Source: Planctomycetota bacterium (lineage in GTDB: Bacteria > Planctomycetota > Brocadiia > JAADGH01). Taken from it: DNA of 64,000 bases. The stretch lies in assembly GCA_013152475.1 (NCBI GenBank), contig JAADGH010000247.1, forward strand, positions 24,025 to 88,024, given 5' to 3'. Position 1 is the first letter of the stretch, and the number at the start of each line of letters is the position of its first letter. The notes below the pieces were generated by a model. It did no database searches, was not told where the DNA came from, and saw nothing but the letters and a program-made list of their open reading frames with translations. A program made the translations under genes and the position numbers. This document shows positions 43,701 to 51,763 of this stretch, piece after piece.

Positions 43701-43712
43701 ACCAGCTCTCCT

Positions 43713-44043
43713 TTACATCATGATGTGTTCTGTTCGCGGTAGCACGTGGTTCTGCAGCTCGGGGTAGAGCTCGACGAAGACGGCGGAGAAGCGGTTCGCC
43801 GCCCTGGATCTGCGAAGGCATACCGCCGAGCCACGCTGCGAAGCTCCGTGCGTTGCCCACCAGCGACCCATCGCTGAACTTACCCGATGCTTTCGGAAAC
43901 GTAAACGACTCATGCGTTCGCTGCCACACCATCTCACGGAGTAGGCGAATACGCAGCGAGATCCCCATGTCTGCGGTCTCGTCGAGTATTTGAGCTTGTG
44001 ACTTTTTCATATGCGTCGTGGGCGTCATGTCACCGCGATGCAA
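43713..44043 (-). pseudogene. frameshifted small gene, function unknown
   Basis: From TTG 44043 (GGAGGG six bases upstream) an open frame reads sensibly through MKKSQAQILDETADMG to AWLGGMPSQIQ, then turns Arg-rich. At that point another frame becomes sensible (RFSAVFVELYPELQ...HIMM) and stops at 43713, right before the ribosome site of the next gene. Removing one G from the GGG at 43802-43804 joins both parts into a ~110-aa protein (SQIQAANRFSAV at the junction). This is a real frameshift or a sequencing error. It is not recognised as any family. Confidence 0.65.
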
Positions 44044-44063
44044 TAGCCGCCCTCCAAACACAT

Positions 44064-44092
44064 ATTCTACTCACTTTCGGTCGTTGTGACAA
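44064..44092 (-). promoter_or_regulatory. sigma-70 promoter for the frameshifted gene and K/R/G-rich protein
   Basis: Minus-strand TTGTCA (44087-44092), 17-bp spacer, TAGAAT (44064-44069), placing the start of transcription a few bases before the GGAGGG ribosome site. Confidence 0.65.
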
Positions 44093-44105
44093 GCCCCCGC
44101 GTGGT

Positions 44106-45080
44106 CTACTTGCTGTACTGTGCGCGGTCCCCATGCGCCGCCTTCTGCGCAGGAGGCGCCTCGCCCTTGCGGATTGCGGCGTATGCCTGTCGATGCCGGT
44201 CGTGATACTGAAACGCGGACTCGAAGCCGAACTCCTTCTGAAGCTGTGTGCTCGTGATCGCTGGGTCCATCGGCTCGACGATGAAGTGGCCGTCGTCTCG
44301 ATAGGACGTGACGCGCACGCGGTGGCCGTATGTGTCGATGATCCGGTCCAGGATGGGCCAGTTGAAATCGTTGTGCGCGACGACGAAGTCCAGGTTCACA
44401 TCGCGGACGGTGAAGTTGAGCAGCTGATCTGTCTCTGCGACCACGCGTCCGCAGGGATCAATGATGCGCGACCGCTGGCTGCGCACGGACGTGATGACGT
44501 AGACATGGTGGAGTCGGGCGTAGGTTTGGAGCGTGAACCCGCCGTTGTAGGCCGAGGGCCAGAAGACGGCTTTTGCGCCCTTCGCGGCCAGGCCGGCCCA
44601 GCTCTCCGGGAAGCCGGCGTCGAAGCAGATCTGGATCCCGATCCGGCCGAAGTCCAGGTCGAAGACGGGCGGCTTGCCGCCGGGGGTCACACCGTTCTCG
44701 AAAACGGTGTAGTCGTGCGAGGTGGTAACGGGCTGAGCCTTGTCATAGACGCCGAGGATGTCGCCGGCGCGGTCGATGACGACGGCGGAGTTCCATTCCT
44801 TGCCGTCTCGCTTCGTTCGGATGGGGCAGATGACGTAGCAGCGGTTCTCCTTTGCGTGCTTGGCGAAGGCGTCGGTGGTAGGCCCCGGTACGGGTTCGGC
44901 CACCTCCGACGCCGGGGCCGACACACTGACGCCGGTGAACGCTTCGGGAAAGCAGACGAGATCGGGCTTCTGGAGCAGCGCGCGGTCGAAGAGACCGAGC
45001 ATGTATTCCCGGTTCTTCTCGACGGTTGCGTGACCTCTTCCGTTCTGACACGTCGTGACAATCCGTGCGACCGCGCCCAT
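44106..45080 (-). CDS. carbon-nitrogen hydrolase (nitrilase superfamily)
   Basis: Protein of 324 aa with the nitrilase catalytic triad: Glu46 (FPEAF), Lys114 (YDKAQP) and Cys152 ([10 protein letters not shown]). It hydrolyses a C-N bond in an amide, carbamoyl or nitrile compound. The long C-terminal region past ~260 is typical of several planctomycete-like relatives. No signal peptide. Single-gene unit with its own promoter; neighbours do not identify the substrate. Confidence 0.92.
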   Translation of the reverse strand: MGAVARIVTTCQNGRGHATVEKNREYMLGLFDRALLQKPDLVCFPEAFTGVSVSAPASEVAEPVPGPTTDAFAKHAKENRCYVICPIRTKRDGKEWNSAVVIDRAGDILGVYDKAQPVTTSHDYTVFENGVTPGGKPPVFDLDFGRIGIQICFDAGFPESWAGLAAKGAKAVFWPSAYNGGFTLQTYARLHHVYVITSVRSQRSRIIDPCGRVVAETDQLLNFTVRDVNLDFVVAHNDFNWPILDRIIDTYGHRVRVTSYRDDGHFIVEPMDPAITSTQLQKEFGFESAFQYHDRHRQAYAAIRKGEAPPAQKAAHGDRAQYSK

Positions 45081-45115
45081 GGGTTCTCTCCTATATGTTC
45101 ATCCGTCTCCGAAGA

Positions 45116-45143
45116 AGGATAGCATGGATGCCGCGATTGTCAA
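45116..45143 (-). promoter_or_regulatory. sigma-70 promoter for the nitrilase gene
   Basis: Minus-strand TTGACA (45138-45143), 16-bp spacer, TATCCT (45116-45121). Confidence 0.65.
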
Positions 45144-45180
45144 TGGGAAAGGTCATCGTGGTCCCGTGCAAACGCATCAC

Positions 45181-45209
45181 TTGCATTTCGGGGGGGGGCG
45201 TGATAGGAT
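45181..45209 (+). promoter_or_regulatory. sigma-70 promoter with a G9 tract in its spacer
   Basis: TTGCAT (45181-45186), 17-bp spacer, TAGGAT (45204-45209). The spacer contains nine consecutive G residues (45190-45198), so slippage would change the spacing. Confidence 0.6.
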
Positions 45210-45252
45210 GACCTCGCAAGTCGGAAAAACCCGCAATGGTGAAAGGGAGACC

Positions 45253-45666
45253 ATGAAATCGCACACGGAATACCTGTGGTTTAACGTAAAGGCGAAACGA
45301 GAGTTCATCAATATCACCGACAAGGTGGAGGACGCCCTTGCGAAGAGCGGCGTGCAGGAGGGCATGGCGCTCGTATCGGCCATGCACATCACGGCGGGGG
45401 TGTACGTGAACGACGCCGAGTCGGGCCTGATCCAGGACATCGAGGACTGGCTGCAGGGGCTGGCGCCGGAGGGCCCCGATTACCGCCACCACCGCACGGG
45501 CGAGGTGAACGGCGACGCGCACCTGAAGAGCCTGCTGATCCACCACCAGGTGATCGTGCCGATCACGGAGGGCCGGCTGGACCTGGGGCCTTGGCAGCAG
45601 GTTTACTACGCGGAATTCGACGGTCGCCGGCGGAAGCGGGCCATCATCAAGATCATGGGGGAGTGA
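45253..45666 (+). CDS. YjbQ/UPF0047 family protein (secondary thiamine-phosphate synthase)
   Basis: Protein of 137 aa from ATG 45253 (GAAAGGGAGA upstream). It shows the UPF0047 pattern: N-terminal strands, [31 protein letters not shown] and [13 protein letters not shown] with conserved His and Asp residues. The E. coli member has weak thiamine-phosphate synthase activity, but the true role is uncertain. The gene is separated by three bases from a nucleoside-phosphorylase gene, implying a shared function. Confidence 0.9.
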   Translation: MKSHTEYLWFNVKAKREFINITDKVEDALAKSGVQEGMALVSAMHITAGVYVNDAESGLIQDIEDWLQGLAPEGPDYRHHRTGEVNGDAHLKSLLIHHQVIVPITEGRLDLGPWQQVYYAEFDGRRRKRAIIKIMGE

Positions 45667-45669
45667 GCG

Positions 45670-46473
45670 ATGTACGGCAGCTTGCATGAGCATCCCGAGG
45701 CGCTGGGCGTATACTTCAAGGCGCACTTCGGCCTGATGCCGGATGAGATGCCGGAGACAGTGGTGGTGACGCCGCATAGGTTCAGCTCGGTGATGGGCGC
45801 AAACCCGCCCGAGGCGCTGGCGAAGCGCGGTGCGAGGGTGGACGTGGTGAAGACGGCAATGAGCGGCTTCGGGGATTCCTATTTTGCGCGGAAGAGGGAC
45901 CGATCCGCGCTTTTTTCGATCGGCGGGGTGGGGGGAGCGCTGGCGCTGGGGCATGCGCTGCTTATGACCCATGCGCCCCGGGTGGAGACGGTGTTATTCT
46001 ACGGCACCGCGGGGGCCGTGGCGGATCACACGGGGCTGTACGACATGAATGTTCCGGACCGCTGTATTCGAGGCGACCGTGTGACGGAGGATGTGGTTCC
46101 GCGAAACGTACCCGCGGAGGGGAATGGCTCGCTGTGCGCGGAGGTGCGCGACCGGCTCGGTGCGCTGCTCGATGGCCAAAGGAATATCCATGCCGACCTG
46201 CACTACACGGTGAGCAGCATCTTTGTCGAGACGGACGAGATGCTGCAGTCGCTCCGTGCGGGGAACGTAAACACGATCGACATGGAGCTGAGCGTCTACT
46301 ACACGCTCCTGGGCCGGACCGGGAAGCGGGTGGCGGGAATTCTGAAGGCGATTGACCTGCCGCTCAAGCGCATGGCGACATTCGATGCGGTGAAGAAGAA
46401 CGTTTCTTGCGAGGTCAGAGACGGCGTCAATCGGGCGATTCTGACCGTCTTGTGCGATCTCTGCGGGATCTAA
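45670..46473 (+). CDS. nucleoside phosphorylase/nucleosidase superfamily protein
   Basis: Protein of 267 aa of the PNP/UDP phosphorylase fold. FYGTAGAVA is the glycine-rich phosphate or ribose loop, and NTIDMELSVYY carries the Met-Glu of the ribose site near the end, as in MTAN and uridine phosphorylases. It would cleave the N-glycosidic bond of a purine, pyrimidine or thioadenosine nucleoside; the class cannot be decided. Translated just after YjbQ, and upstream of purF, which has its own promoter. Confidence 0.85.
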   Translation: MYGSLHEHPEALGVYFKAHFGLMPDEMPETVVVTPHRFSSVMGANPPEALAKRGARVDVVKTAMSGFGDSYFARKRDRSALFSIGGVGGALALGHALLMTHAPRVETVLFYGTAGAVADHTGLYDMNVPDRCIRGDRVTEDVVPRNVPAEGNGSLCAEVRDRLGALLDGQRNIHADLHYTVSSIFVETDEMLQSLRAGNVNTIDMELSVYYTLLGRTGKRVAGILKAIDLPLKRMATFDAVKKNVSCEVRDGVNRAILTVLCDLCGI

Positions 46474-46496
46474 AAAGGCTTCGCTCAGGCTTCGGC

Positions 46497-46525
46497 TTGA
46501 CAATCCGTTGCGCCTTCGGTATACA
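46497..46525 (+). promoter_or_regulatory. sigma-70 promoter for purF
   Basis: TTGACA (46497-46502), 17-bp spacer, TATACA (46520-46525), nearly consensus. In the leader, ACAGGT (46543-46548) and ACCTGT (46559-46564) form a small inverted repeat that could be an operator or hairpin. Confidence 0.75.
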
Positions 46526-46600
46526 AGAAACGGGAGCCCACCACAGGTTTAGAGTCGGACCTGTTTCTATCGTTCGGGATGAGTCTTCGTGAGGCATACC

Positions 46601-47929
46601 ATGCAAGATAACTGCGGTGTTTTTGGAATCTGCTCCGTCCAGAACTGCCTGATGGATTTGTACTACGGGACGTTCTATCTCCAACACCGAGGTCAGCAGT
46701 ACTGCGGGCTGTCGACGTACGATGGCAAGGAGATCAAGCTCCGAACGCACAAGGGCCTGATGCGTCCAACATTTTCCGGCGATCTGGACGGACTGGAGGG
46801 GTACGTCGGCATCGGACACGTGAGCCTGAATGTGCGACAACCCATCAAGCTGGATTCGCGGATGGGGGAATTCAGCGTGTGTTTTTCGGGCAATATCATC
46901 AACATGGACGAGATCATCAACGAGTTCAAGTCGAAGGGCCACTCGTTTTCCAATGCGGATGAGATCGAAATCATGGGCATGCTCATCGCAAGCGGAAACG
47001 ACTTCGTATCGGGGATCGATTACATCCGCCAAAAGGTCAAAGGGTCGTACTCCCTGCTCGTTCTCACAAAAGATGGCATCTATGCCACGCGGAGTCCCAT
47101 GGGACATCGCCCGTTGATTCTCGGCCGGCGAGGGCAAACGATCGCCGTAGCCTCGGAGTCCTGCGCGTTCAACAATCTCGGCATTTCGGTCGTTCGGGAC
47201 GTGGAGCCGGGGGAGATTGTTCGTCTGCATGGGGAGATCGACCTGCTCCAAAGCGAGCAGATCGAGACATTGGAATTGTCGCGCGCAAGGCGGATCCAGT
47301 ACTGTGCGTTCGAGTGGGTCTATTTTGCGAATCCGGCATCCGTCATCGACGGGCAGTGCGTGGATATGGTGCGCCAGCGAATTGGGGCGTCGCTTGCGAG
47401 GCGGTATCCGGCGGATGCGGATATCGTCGCGGCGGTTCCCAACTCAGGGATCGGCCATGCCATCGGGTATGCGCAGGAATCGGGCATTCCGTACGATCGG
47501 GTTTTCCTGCGGTATGACTACGCCGACCGAAGCTACACGCAGAGCACACAGCAGGAACGGGAACGCGAGGCGCAGGTCAAGCTGATTCCCATCACGGAGA
47601 AGATCGAGGGCAAGCGGATTGTTCTGCTGGATGACTCCATCGTGCGCGGCACACAGATGAAGACGGACATGGCGCGCAAGCTCAAAAGCGCCGGGGCGAG
47701 AGAAATCCACGTTCGCGTCGCCTGCCCTCCCCTGGTTGCCCCGTGTCGCTACGGTCGCTCAACCCGTGCGAACGATGAGCTGCTGGCGAACCGGATGCCG
47801 GTGGAGAAGATTCCGAAGTATCTGGGGGTGAACAGCGTGGGATACAATACGATCAAGGACCTCGTCAAGGCCATCGGCCATCCTGAGAAGGACCTCTGTC
47901 TCTCCTGCTGGACGGGCGAGTATCTCTGA
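46601..47929 (+). CDS. purF: amidophosphoribosyltransferase (PurF)
   Basis: First enzyme of purine synthesis, 442 aa from ATG 46601, transferring the glutamine amide to PRPP. The Ntn-type nucleophile is Cys5 in NCGVFGI, which would be exposed after removal of only four residues; GTG 46589 would add four more. The PRPP-binding loop is VLLDDSIVRGTQ, and Cys pairs near the C-terminus (ACPPLVAPC, LSC) match the Fe-S-bearing class. It stands alone, without other pur genes, behind a strong promoter, and ends two bases from a convergent gene. Confidence 0.93.
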   Translation: MQDNCGVFGICSVQNCLMDLYYGTFYLQHRGQQYCGLSTYDGKEIKLRTHKGLMRPTFSGDLDGLEGYVGIGHVSLNVRQPIKLDSRMGEFSVCFSGNIINMDEIINEFKSKGHSFSNADEIEIMGMLIASGNDFVSGIDYIRQKVKGSYSLLVLTKDGIYATRSPMGHRPLILGRRGQTIAVASESCAFNNLGISVVRDVEPGEIVRLHGEIDLLQSEQIETLELSRARRIQYCAFEWVYFANPASVIDGQCVDMVRQRIGASLARRYPADADIVAAVPNSGIGHAIGYAQESGIPYDRVFLRYDYADRSYTQSTQQEREREAQVKLIPITEKIEGKRIVLLDDSIVRGTQMKTDMARKLKSAGAREIHVRVACPPLVAPCRYGRSTRANDELLANRMPVEKIPKYLGVNSVGYNTIKDLVKAIGHPEKDLCLSCWTGEYL

Positions 47930-47931
47930 TC

Positions 47932-48132
47932 TCAGATGCCCTTGCGCTCGTCCACCTGGCCCGTGCTGTTGCACGCCGCGCAGGGGACGGGGATAGTTCC
48001 CCGGCCGAGGCAGGTGGTGCAGCCCATGGTCGTCACCCCGACGCCCCCCATGTCGATCTTTCCTGTGCCGCGACAGGAAGGGCACTCCATGTCGAGCGTT
48101 CCCTTTCCCTTGCATTTTTCACATTTCGCCAT
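47932..48132 (-). CDS. small DnaJ-type zinc-finger protein
   Basis: Protein of 66 aa consisting almost only of four CxxCxGxG-like repeats: CEKCKGKG, CPSCRGTG, CTTCLGRG and CAACNSTG. This is the zinc-binding central domain of DnaJ without J or substrate domains. Start ATG 48132 has AGAGG upstream; longer frames are not supported. Stand-alone versions have thiol-disulfide or chaperone-like roles in some bacteria. It is probably the last gene of the polA-rho unit, 92 bp beyond the GlpA-like gene. Confidence 0.8.
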   Translation of the reverse strand: MAKCEKCKGKGTLDMECPSCRGTGKIDMGGVGVTTMGCTTCLGRGTIPVPCAACNSTGQVDERKGI

Positions 48133-48224
48133 CTGCACGCCTCTCTTGATCTGGCGGGTATTCAATAGACAAGGATGTCATCGCCCGCGCCGTTGTCGTT
48201 CTTCGTGCATGTCACTCCGGGGAC

Positions 48225-49691
48225 TCAGCCTACGATCTTCCGAAGGTCTTTTGTGCCGCCGACAAACAAGTGCGATCCCGAGCCACGCAGCAATACCTTT
48301 TCGGGAGAGACGCCCAACTCCCGCGCAAGGATCATCGCCACGCGGGAGCGACAGAAGCCGCCCTGGCATCGCCCCATGCCCGCCCGGGTGCGAAACTTCA
48401 CGCCGTTGAGTGTTGTCGCGCCGATGCCTTCCTGGATGGCGTCGACGATCTCTTTTTCCGTGACGATCTCGCACCGGCAGATGATGTGGGCATGGCGCGG
48501 GTCCTCGCGGATCAGTTTGTCGCGCTCCTTGCGCGAGCAATCCGCGAAGCGGGGCGCGCGCTTCCGTTTTGGCTTGAATCCCTTTTTCTTTTTCAGTTCC
48601 GTCCGCTCGCCGATGATCGCGACGATCATCTCGGCGATGGCCGGGGCGGCGGTCAGTCCGGGCGACTGGATGCCCGCGCAGTTGATGAACCCCTCCACCG
48701 CCGTGGGGCCGATGATGAAGTCCTCCGTCTCGGTGGTCGGGCGGATCCCGGCGAAGGCTGAGATCATGTCGTCCTGCCGAAGCTCGGGCACGAGCCGTCG
48801 GGCCAGCTCAAAGACCCTGCGCCGGACGGAGGCCGTGGTCGATGTGTCCTCGCGGTCCTCGACGACATCCGAGTTCGGGCCGACGAGGTTGTTGCCGTCC
48901 ACGGTCGGGAAGATGCAGGCCCCCTTCGAGTGCTCGCCGGGAAGCGGAAAGATGTTCCGCGACACCCACTGCGCCTGCTTGTCGAGAATGTAGTATTCCC
49001 CTTTGCGGGGGATGATTTTAAAATCGCCCGCGCCCGCCATCTCGGCGACCTTGTCGGCGTATACGCCTGCGGCGTTGACGGCGAAACGCGTCCGGATGTC
49101 GCCGCGGTTCGTCCGAACCGCCCGGACCTTTCCATTCTCGATCAGAACATCGGTGGCCTCGGTGTTGACGCCTACATGAACGCCGTTCGCCGCGGCGTTG
49201 TCGGCCAGGGCAAAGACTAAGCGCTGGGGACAGACGATGCGCAGGGAGGGCGCGCTAATGGCGGCGATGGCGCGGACGTGGGGTTCCAGGCGGGCGATTT
49301 CGTCGCGCCCGATGATCCGGGCATCCGCGACGCCGTTCTTCCTGCCGTTTTCCAGCATGTCGTCGAGGAGGGGGACCTCTTCGGGTGAGGTCGCCACGAT
49401 GAGCGAGCCGACCGTCTTGAGGGGGACGGACAGGTCCTCGGCGATTTCAGGGAACAGGCGGTTTCCCTTGATGCAGAGCGTCGCCTTGAGCGTGCCGTGG
49501 TCGGTATTGACCCCGGAATGGATCGTGCCCCCGTTGCCCTTGCTGGCGCCTTCGCAGACGTCGGGTCCCTTTTCGATGAGGATGATGTCGAGCTGGTAGC
49601 GGGCCAGCTCGCGGGCGATGAAGCACCCACACACGCCGCCGCCGATGATGACGACATCCGCCGAAGCGGGCAGTTCTTGCTGCGTGTTCAT
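48225..49691 (-). CDS. GlpA-like FAD-dependent dehydrogenase with BFD-type [2Fe-2S] domain
   Basis: Flavoprotein of 488 aa. The FAD site begins with VVIIGGGVCGC, followed by ASKGNGGTIHSGV, as in glycerol-3-phosphate and L-2-hydroxyglutarate dehydrogenases. The last ~90 residues are a BFD-like domain with Cys405, Cys407, Cys442 and Cys447, positioned for a [2Fe-2S] cluster. This is the large subunit of the GlpA-like/NAD(P)-FAD/DUF1667 set; the other two genes are at 16902 and 19713, so the set is split over 28 kb. Here it follows rho by four bases. Confidence 0.88.
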   Translation of the reverse strand: MNTQQELPASADVVIIGGGVCGCFIARELARYQLDIILIEKGPDVCEGASKGNGGTIHSGVNTDHGTLKATLCIKGNRLFPEIAEDLSVPLKTVGSLIVATSPEEVPLLDDMLENGRKNGVADARIIGRDEIARLEPHVRAIAAISAPSLRIVCPQRLVFALADNAAANGVHVGVNTEATDVLIENGKVRAVRTNRGDIRTRFAVNAAGVYADKVAEMAGAGDFKIIPRKGEYYILDKQAQWVSRNIFPLPGEHSKGACIFPTVDGNNLVGPNSDVVEDREDTSTTASVRRRVFELARRLVPELRQDDMISAFAGIRPTTETEDFIIGPTAVEGFINCAGIQSPGLTAAPAIAEMIVAIIGERTELKKKKGFKPKRKRAPRFADCSRKERDKLIREDPRHAHIICRCEIVTEKEIVDAIQEGIGATTLNGVKFRTRAGMGRCQGGFCRSRVAMILARELGVSPEKVLLRGSGSHLFVGGTKDLRKIVG

Positions 49692-49695
49692 GGCA

Positions 49696-51126
49696 TTACA
49701 TATTCATGCTCATGAGGAACTCGGCGTTGGATTTTGTTTTGAGCATCTTCTCGCGGAGGAGATCCATGGCCTCCAGGGGGTTGAGCTCGTTCAGAACTCG
49801 CCTGAGCACGTAGACGCGCTTCAGTTCATCGGGGTCGAGGAGCAGTTCCTCGCGGCGCGTGCCCGATCTCTCGATGTCGATGGCAGGCCAGATGCGCCGC
49901 TCGACGAAGCGACGGTCAAGGTGGAGGTCCATATTGCCAGTGGCCTTGAACTCCTCGAAAATCACGTCATCCATCTTGCTGCCGGTTTCGATGAGCGAGG
50001 TGCCCAGGATGGTCAGGCTGCCGGCCTCCTCCGTGTCGCGGGCGGCGCCGAAGAAGCGCTTGGGCTTCTGGAGGGCGTTCGCGTCCACCCCACCGGTGAG
50101 GATTTTGCCGCTGTGGGGCATCTCGGTGTTGTGTGCGCGGCCCAGACGCGTGATGGAGTCGAGGAGGATGACGACGTCCCTGCCGTATTCCACCATCCGC
50201 TTGGCCTTTTCGATCACCATTTCGGACACTTGACAGTGGCGGCTGGCTGGTTCGTCAAAGGTGGAGCTGATGACCTCGCCTTTCACCGTCCGCTCCATTT
50301 CCGTGACCTCTTCCGGTCGTTCGGCGACCAACAGCACGATCAGGTGAACTTCGGGGTAGTTGGTTGCGATGCTCTGGGCAATTTTCTGGAGGAGCACGGT
50401 CTTTCCGGCGCGGGGGGGGGACACGATCAGCCCGCGCTGGCCCATGCCAAGCGGCGTGATGAGGTCCATGATGCGCATCTCGACGCTATCGGACGTGGTC
50501 TCCAGGCGCAGTCGTTTTGTGGGATGGAGGGGGGTCAGGTCGTCAAAGACGATCTTCTCGGTGACGAGGTCCGGATCCTCGTAGTTGATGGCTTCCACAC
50601 GGAGCAATGCGAAGTAGCGCTCGTTCTCCTTCGGCGGGCGAATCTGTCCCGATACCGTAGCGCCCGTTCGGATACCGAATCGTCGGATTTGGGACGGGGA
50701 GATGTAAATGTCATCCGGGCAGGGCAGGTAGTTGTAGTCGGGCGAGCGCAGGAACCCGAAGCCGTCGGGCAGGACCTCGAGGACGCCTTCGCCGTACATG
50801 AGACCGTTCTGGTTGACGCGCTCCTTGAGGATTCGGAAGATCAGGTCCTGTTTCTTTAGACCGGTGTACTCCTTGATCCGCTCCTTCTTGGCGGTTTCGT
50901 AGAGCTCCTTGACGGTCATCTTCTGGAGCTCGGAGATGTGGGTCTTTCCCTGCTTGATCTCCTCGTAGCGGTCCTCGGTCTCGCTGTCCGCATCGTTGTT
51001 GTTTCGTTTTCGCTTCGAACTTCTTGTCAGTTTTTCCTCTTCGATAGCTTCCTCGAGTTCCTCTTCGAGACCGAGATCGTTTTCCTCTACCGACTTCGAA
51101 GATTTGTTCGACTTTCCGGCTGCCAT
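49696..51126 (-). CDS. rho: transcription termination factor Rho
   Basis: Hexameric RNA-dependent ATPase, 476 aa from ATG 51126, with GGAGGT seven bases upstream. Residues ~1-60 are a charged extension ([19 protein letters not shown]). The N-terminal domain and the RNA-binding region ([12 protein letters not shown]) follow, then Walker A PPRAGKT (237-243), Walker B-type [13 protein letters not shown] and the GGVDANAL Q-loop. The Walker A codons contain eight consecutive C residues on the coding strand. Rho implies factor-dependent termination, fitting the scarcity of intrinsic terminators here. Confidence 0.97.
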   Translation of the reverse strand: MAAGKSNKSSKSVEENDLGLEEELEEAIEEEKLTRSSKRKRNNNDADSETEDRYEEIKQGKTHISELQKMTVKELYETAKKERIKEYTGLKKQDLIFRILKERVNQNGLMYGEGVLEVLPDGFGFLRSPDYNYLPCPDDIYISPSQIRRFGIRTGATVSGQIRPPKENERYFALLRVEAINYEDPDLVTEKIVFDDLTPLHPTKRLRLETTSDSVEMRIMDLITPLGMGQRGLIVSPPRAGKTVLLQKIAQSIATNYPEVHLIVLLVAERPEEVTEMERTVKGEVISSTFDEPASRHCQVSEMVIEKAKRMVEYGRDVVILLDSITRLGRAHNTEMPHSGKILTGGVDANALQKPKRFFGAARDTEEAGSLTILGTSLIETGSKMDDVIFEEFKATGNMDLHLDRRFVERRIWPAIDIERSGTRREELLLDPDELKRVYVLRRVLNELNPLEAMDLLREKMLKTKSNAEFLMSMNM

Positions 51127-51159
51127 TGCCAATACCTCCAACGTCCTTTTCAAAAGTAA

Positions 51160-51759
51160 CTAATTTTCGTGGTCCATGATCTGCTGCCAAACGTTTTTTA
51201 CCCGGCTCTCCAGTTCTTTTAGAGAACCGGAGTTGCTTACGACCCAGTCCGCTCCTTCACGCTTTTCCTTGATGTCCATTTGCCGTCGTTCGCGGCGGGT
51301 CCGTTCCTCGGCCGTCCAGCCTCGGTCGGAGCCGCGAGCATTCCTCCTCTCTTCGTCGGCGTCGACGAAGATCACCCCGTCGCACACCTTGTCGAGGCCG
51401 GACTCATACAGCAGTGCGGCGTCGAGGACGATGGTTTCGCCCCCCCGCGCCGCAGCCGACCGGATCTCCTCTTGAATCTGCTCGAGGATAACGGGGTGGA
51501 CAATGGCTTCGAGCGCCTTCAATCTCTGCGCGCTTGCGAAAACCATCGCCCCCACCTTTTTCCGGTCGATCTCCCCCGCGTTGTCGAGGATCTCGCCGCC
51601 CAGTTCCGAGACGATCCTCTGCTTGACGTCCTCGCGTCTGAGCACATCGTGGCCGATGGCATCGGCGTCGATTACATAGGCCCCCAAGTCGCCCAGCATG
51701 CGCGCCACGGTGGATTTCCCCGATGCGATGCCTCCCGAAATGCCGATGGTCCTGCTCAC
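51160..51759 (-). CDS. coaE: dephospho-CoA kinase
   Basis: Last enzyme of coenzyme A synthesis, 199 aa. GTG 51759 gives the usual start (SRTIGISGGIASGKST), with the P-loop GGIASGKST almost at the N-terminus; a TTG at 51792 would overlap polA and add residues outside the fold. VIDADAIGHDVL and LDAALLYESGL are the expected substrate-binding segments. It lies four bases after polA, a common arrangement, and is followed by rho. Confidence 0.95.
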   Translation of the reverse strand: MSRTIGISGGIASGKSTVARMLGDLGAYVIDADAIGHDVLRREDVKQRIVSELGGEILDNAGEIDRKKVGAMVFASAQRLKALEAIVHPVILEQIQEEIRSAAARGGETIVLDAALLYESGLDKVCDGVIFVDADEERRNARGSDRGWTAEERTRRERRQMDIKEKREGADWVVSNSGSLKELESRVKNVWQQIMDHEN

Positions 51760-51763
51760 CGCC

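Noticed and set aside
43678..44061. Transposase remnant at the frameshifted gene
   Set aside because: No DDE or HUH motif, no terminal inverted repeats and no target duplication were seen around it.
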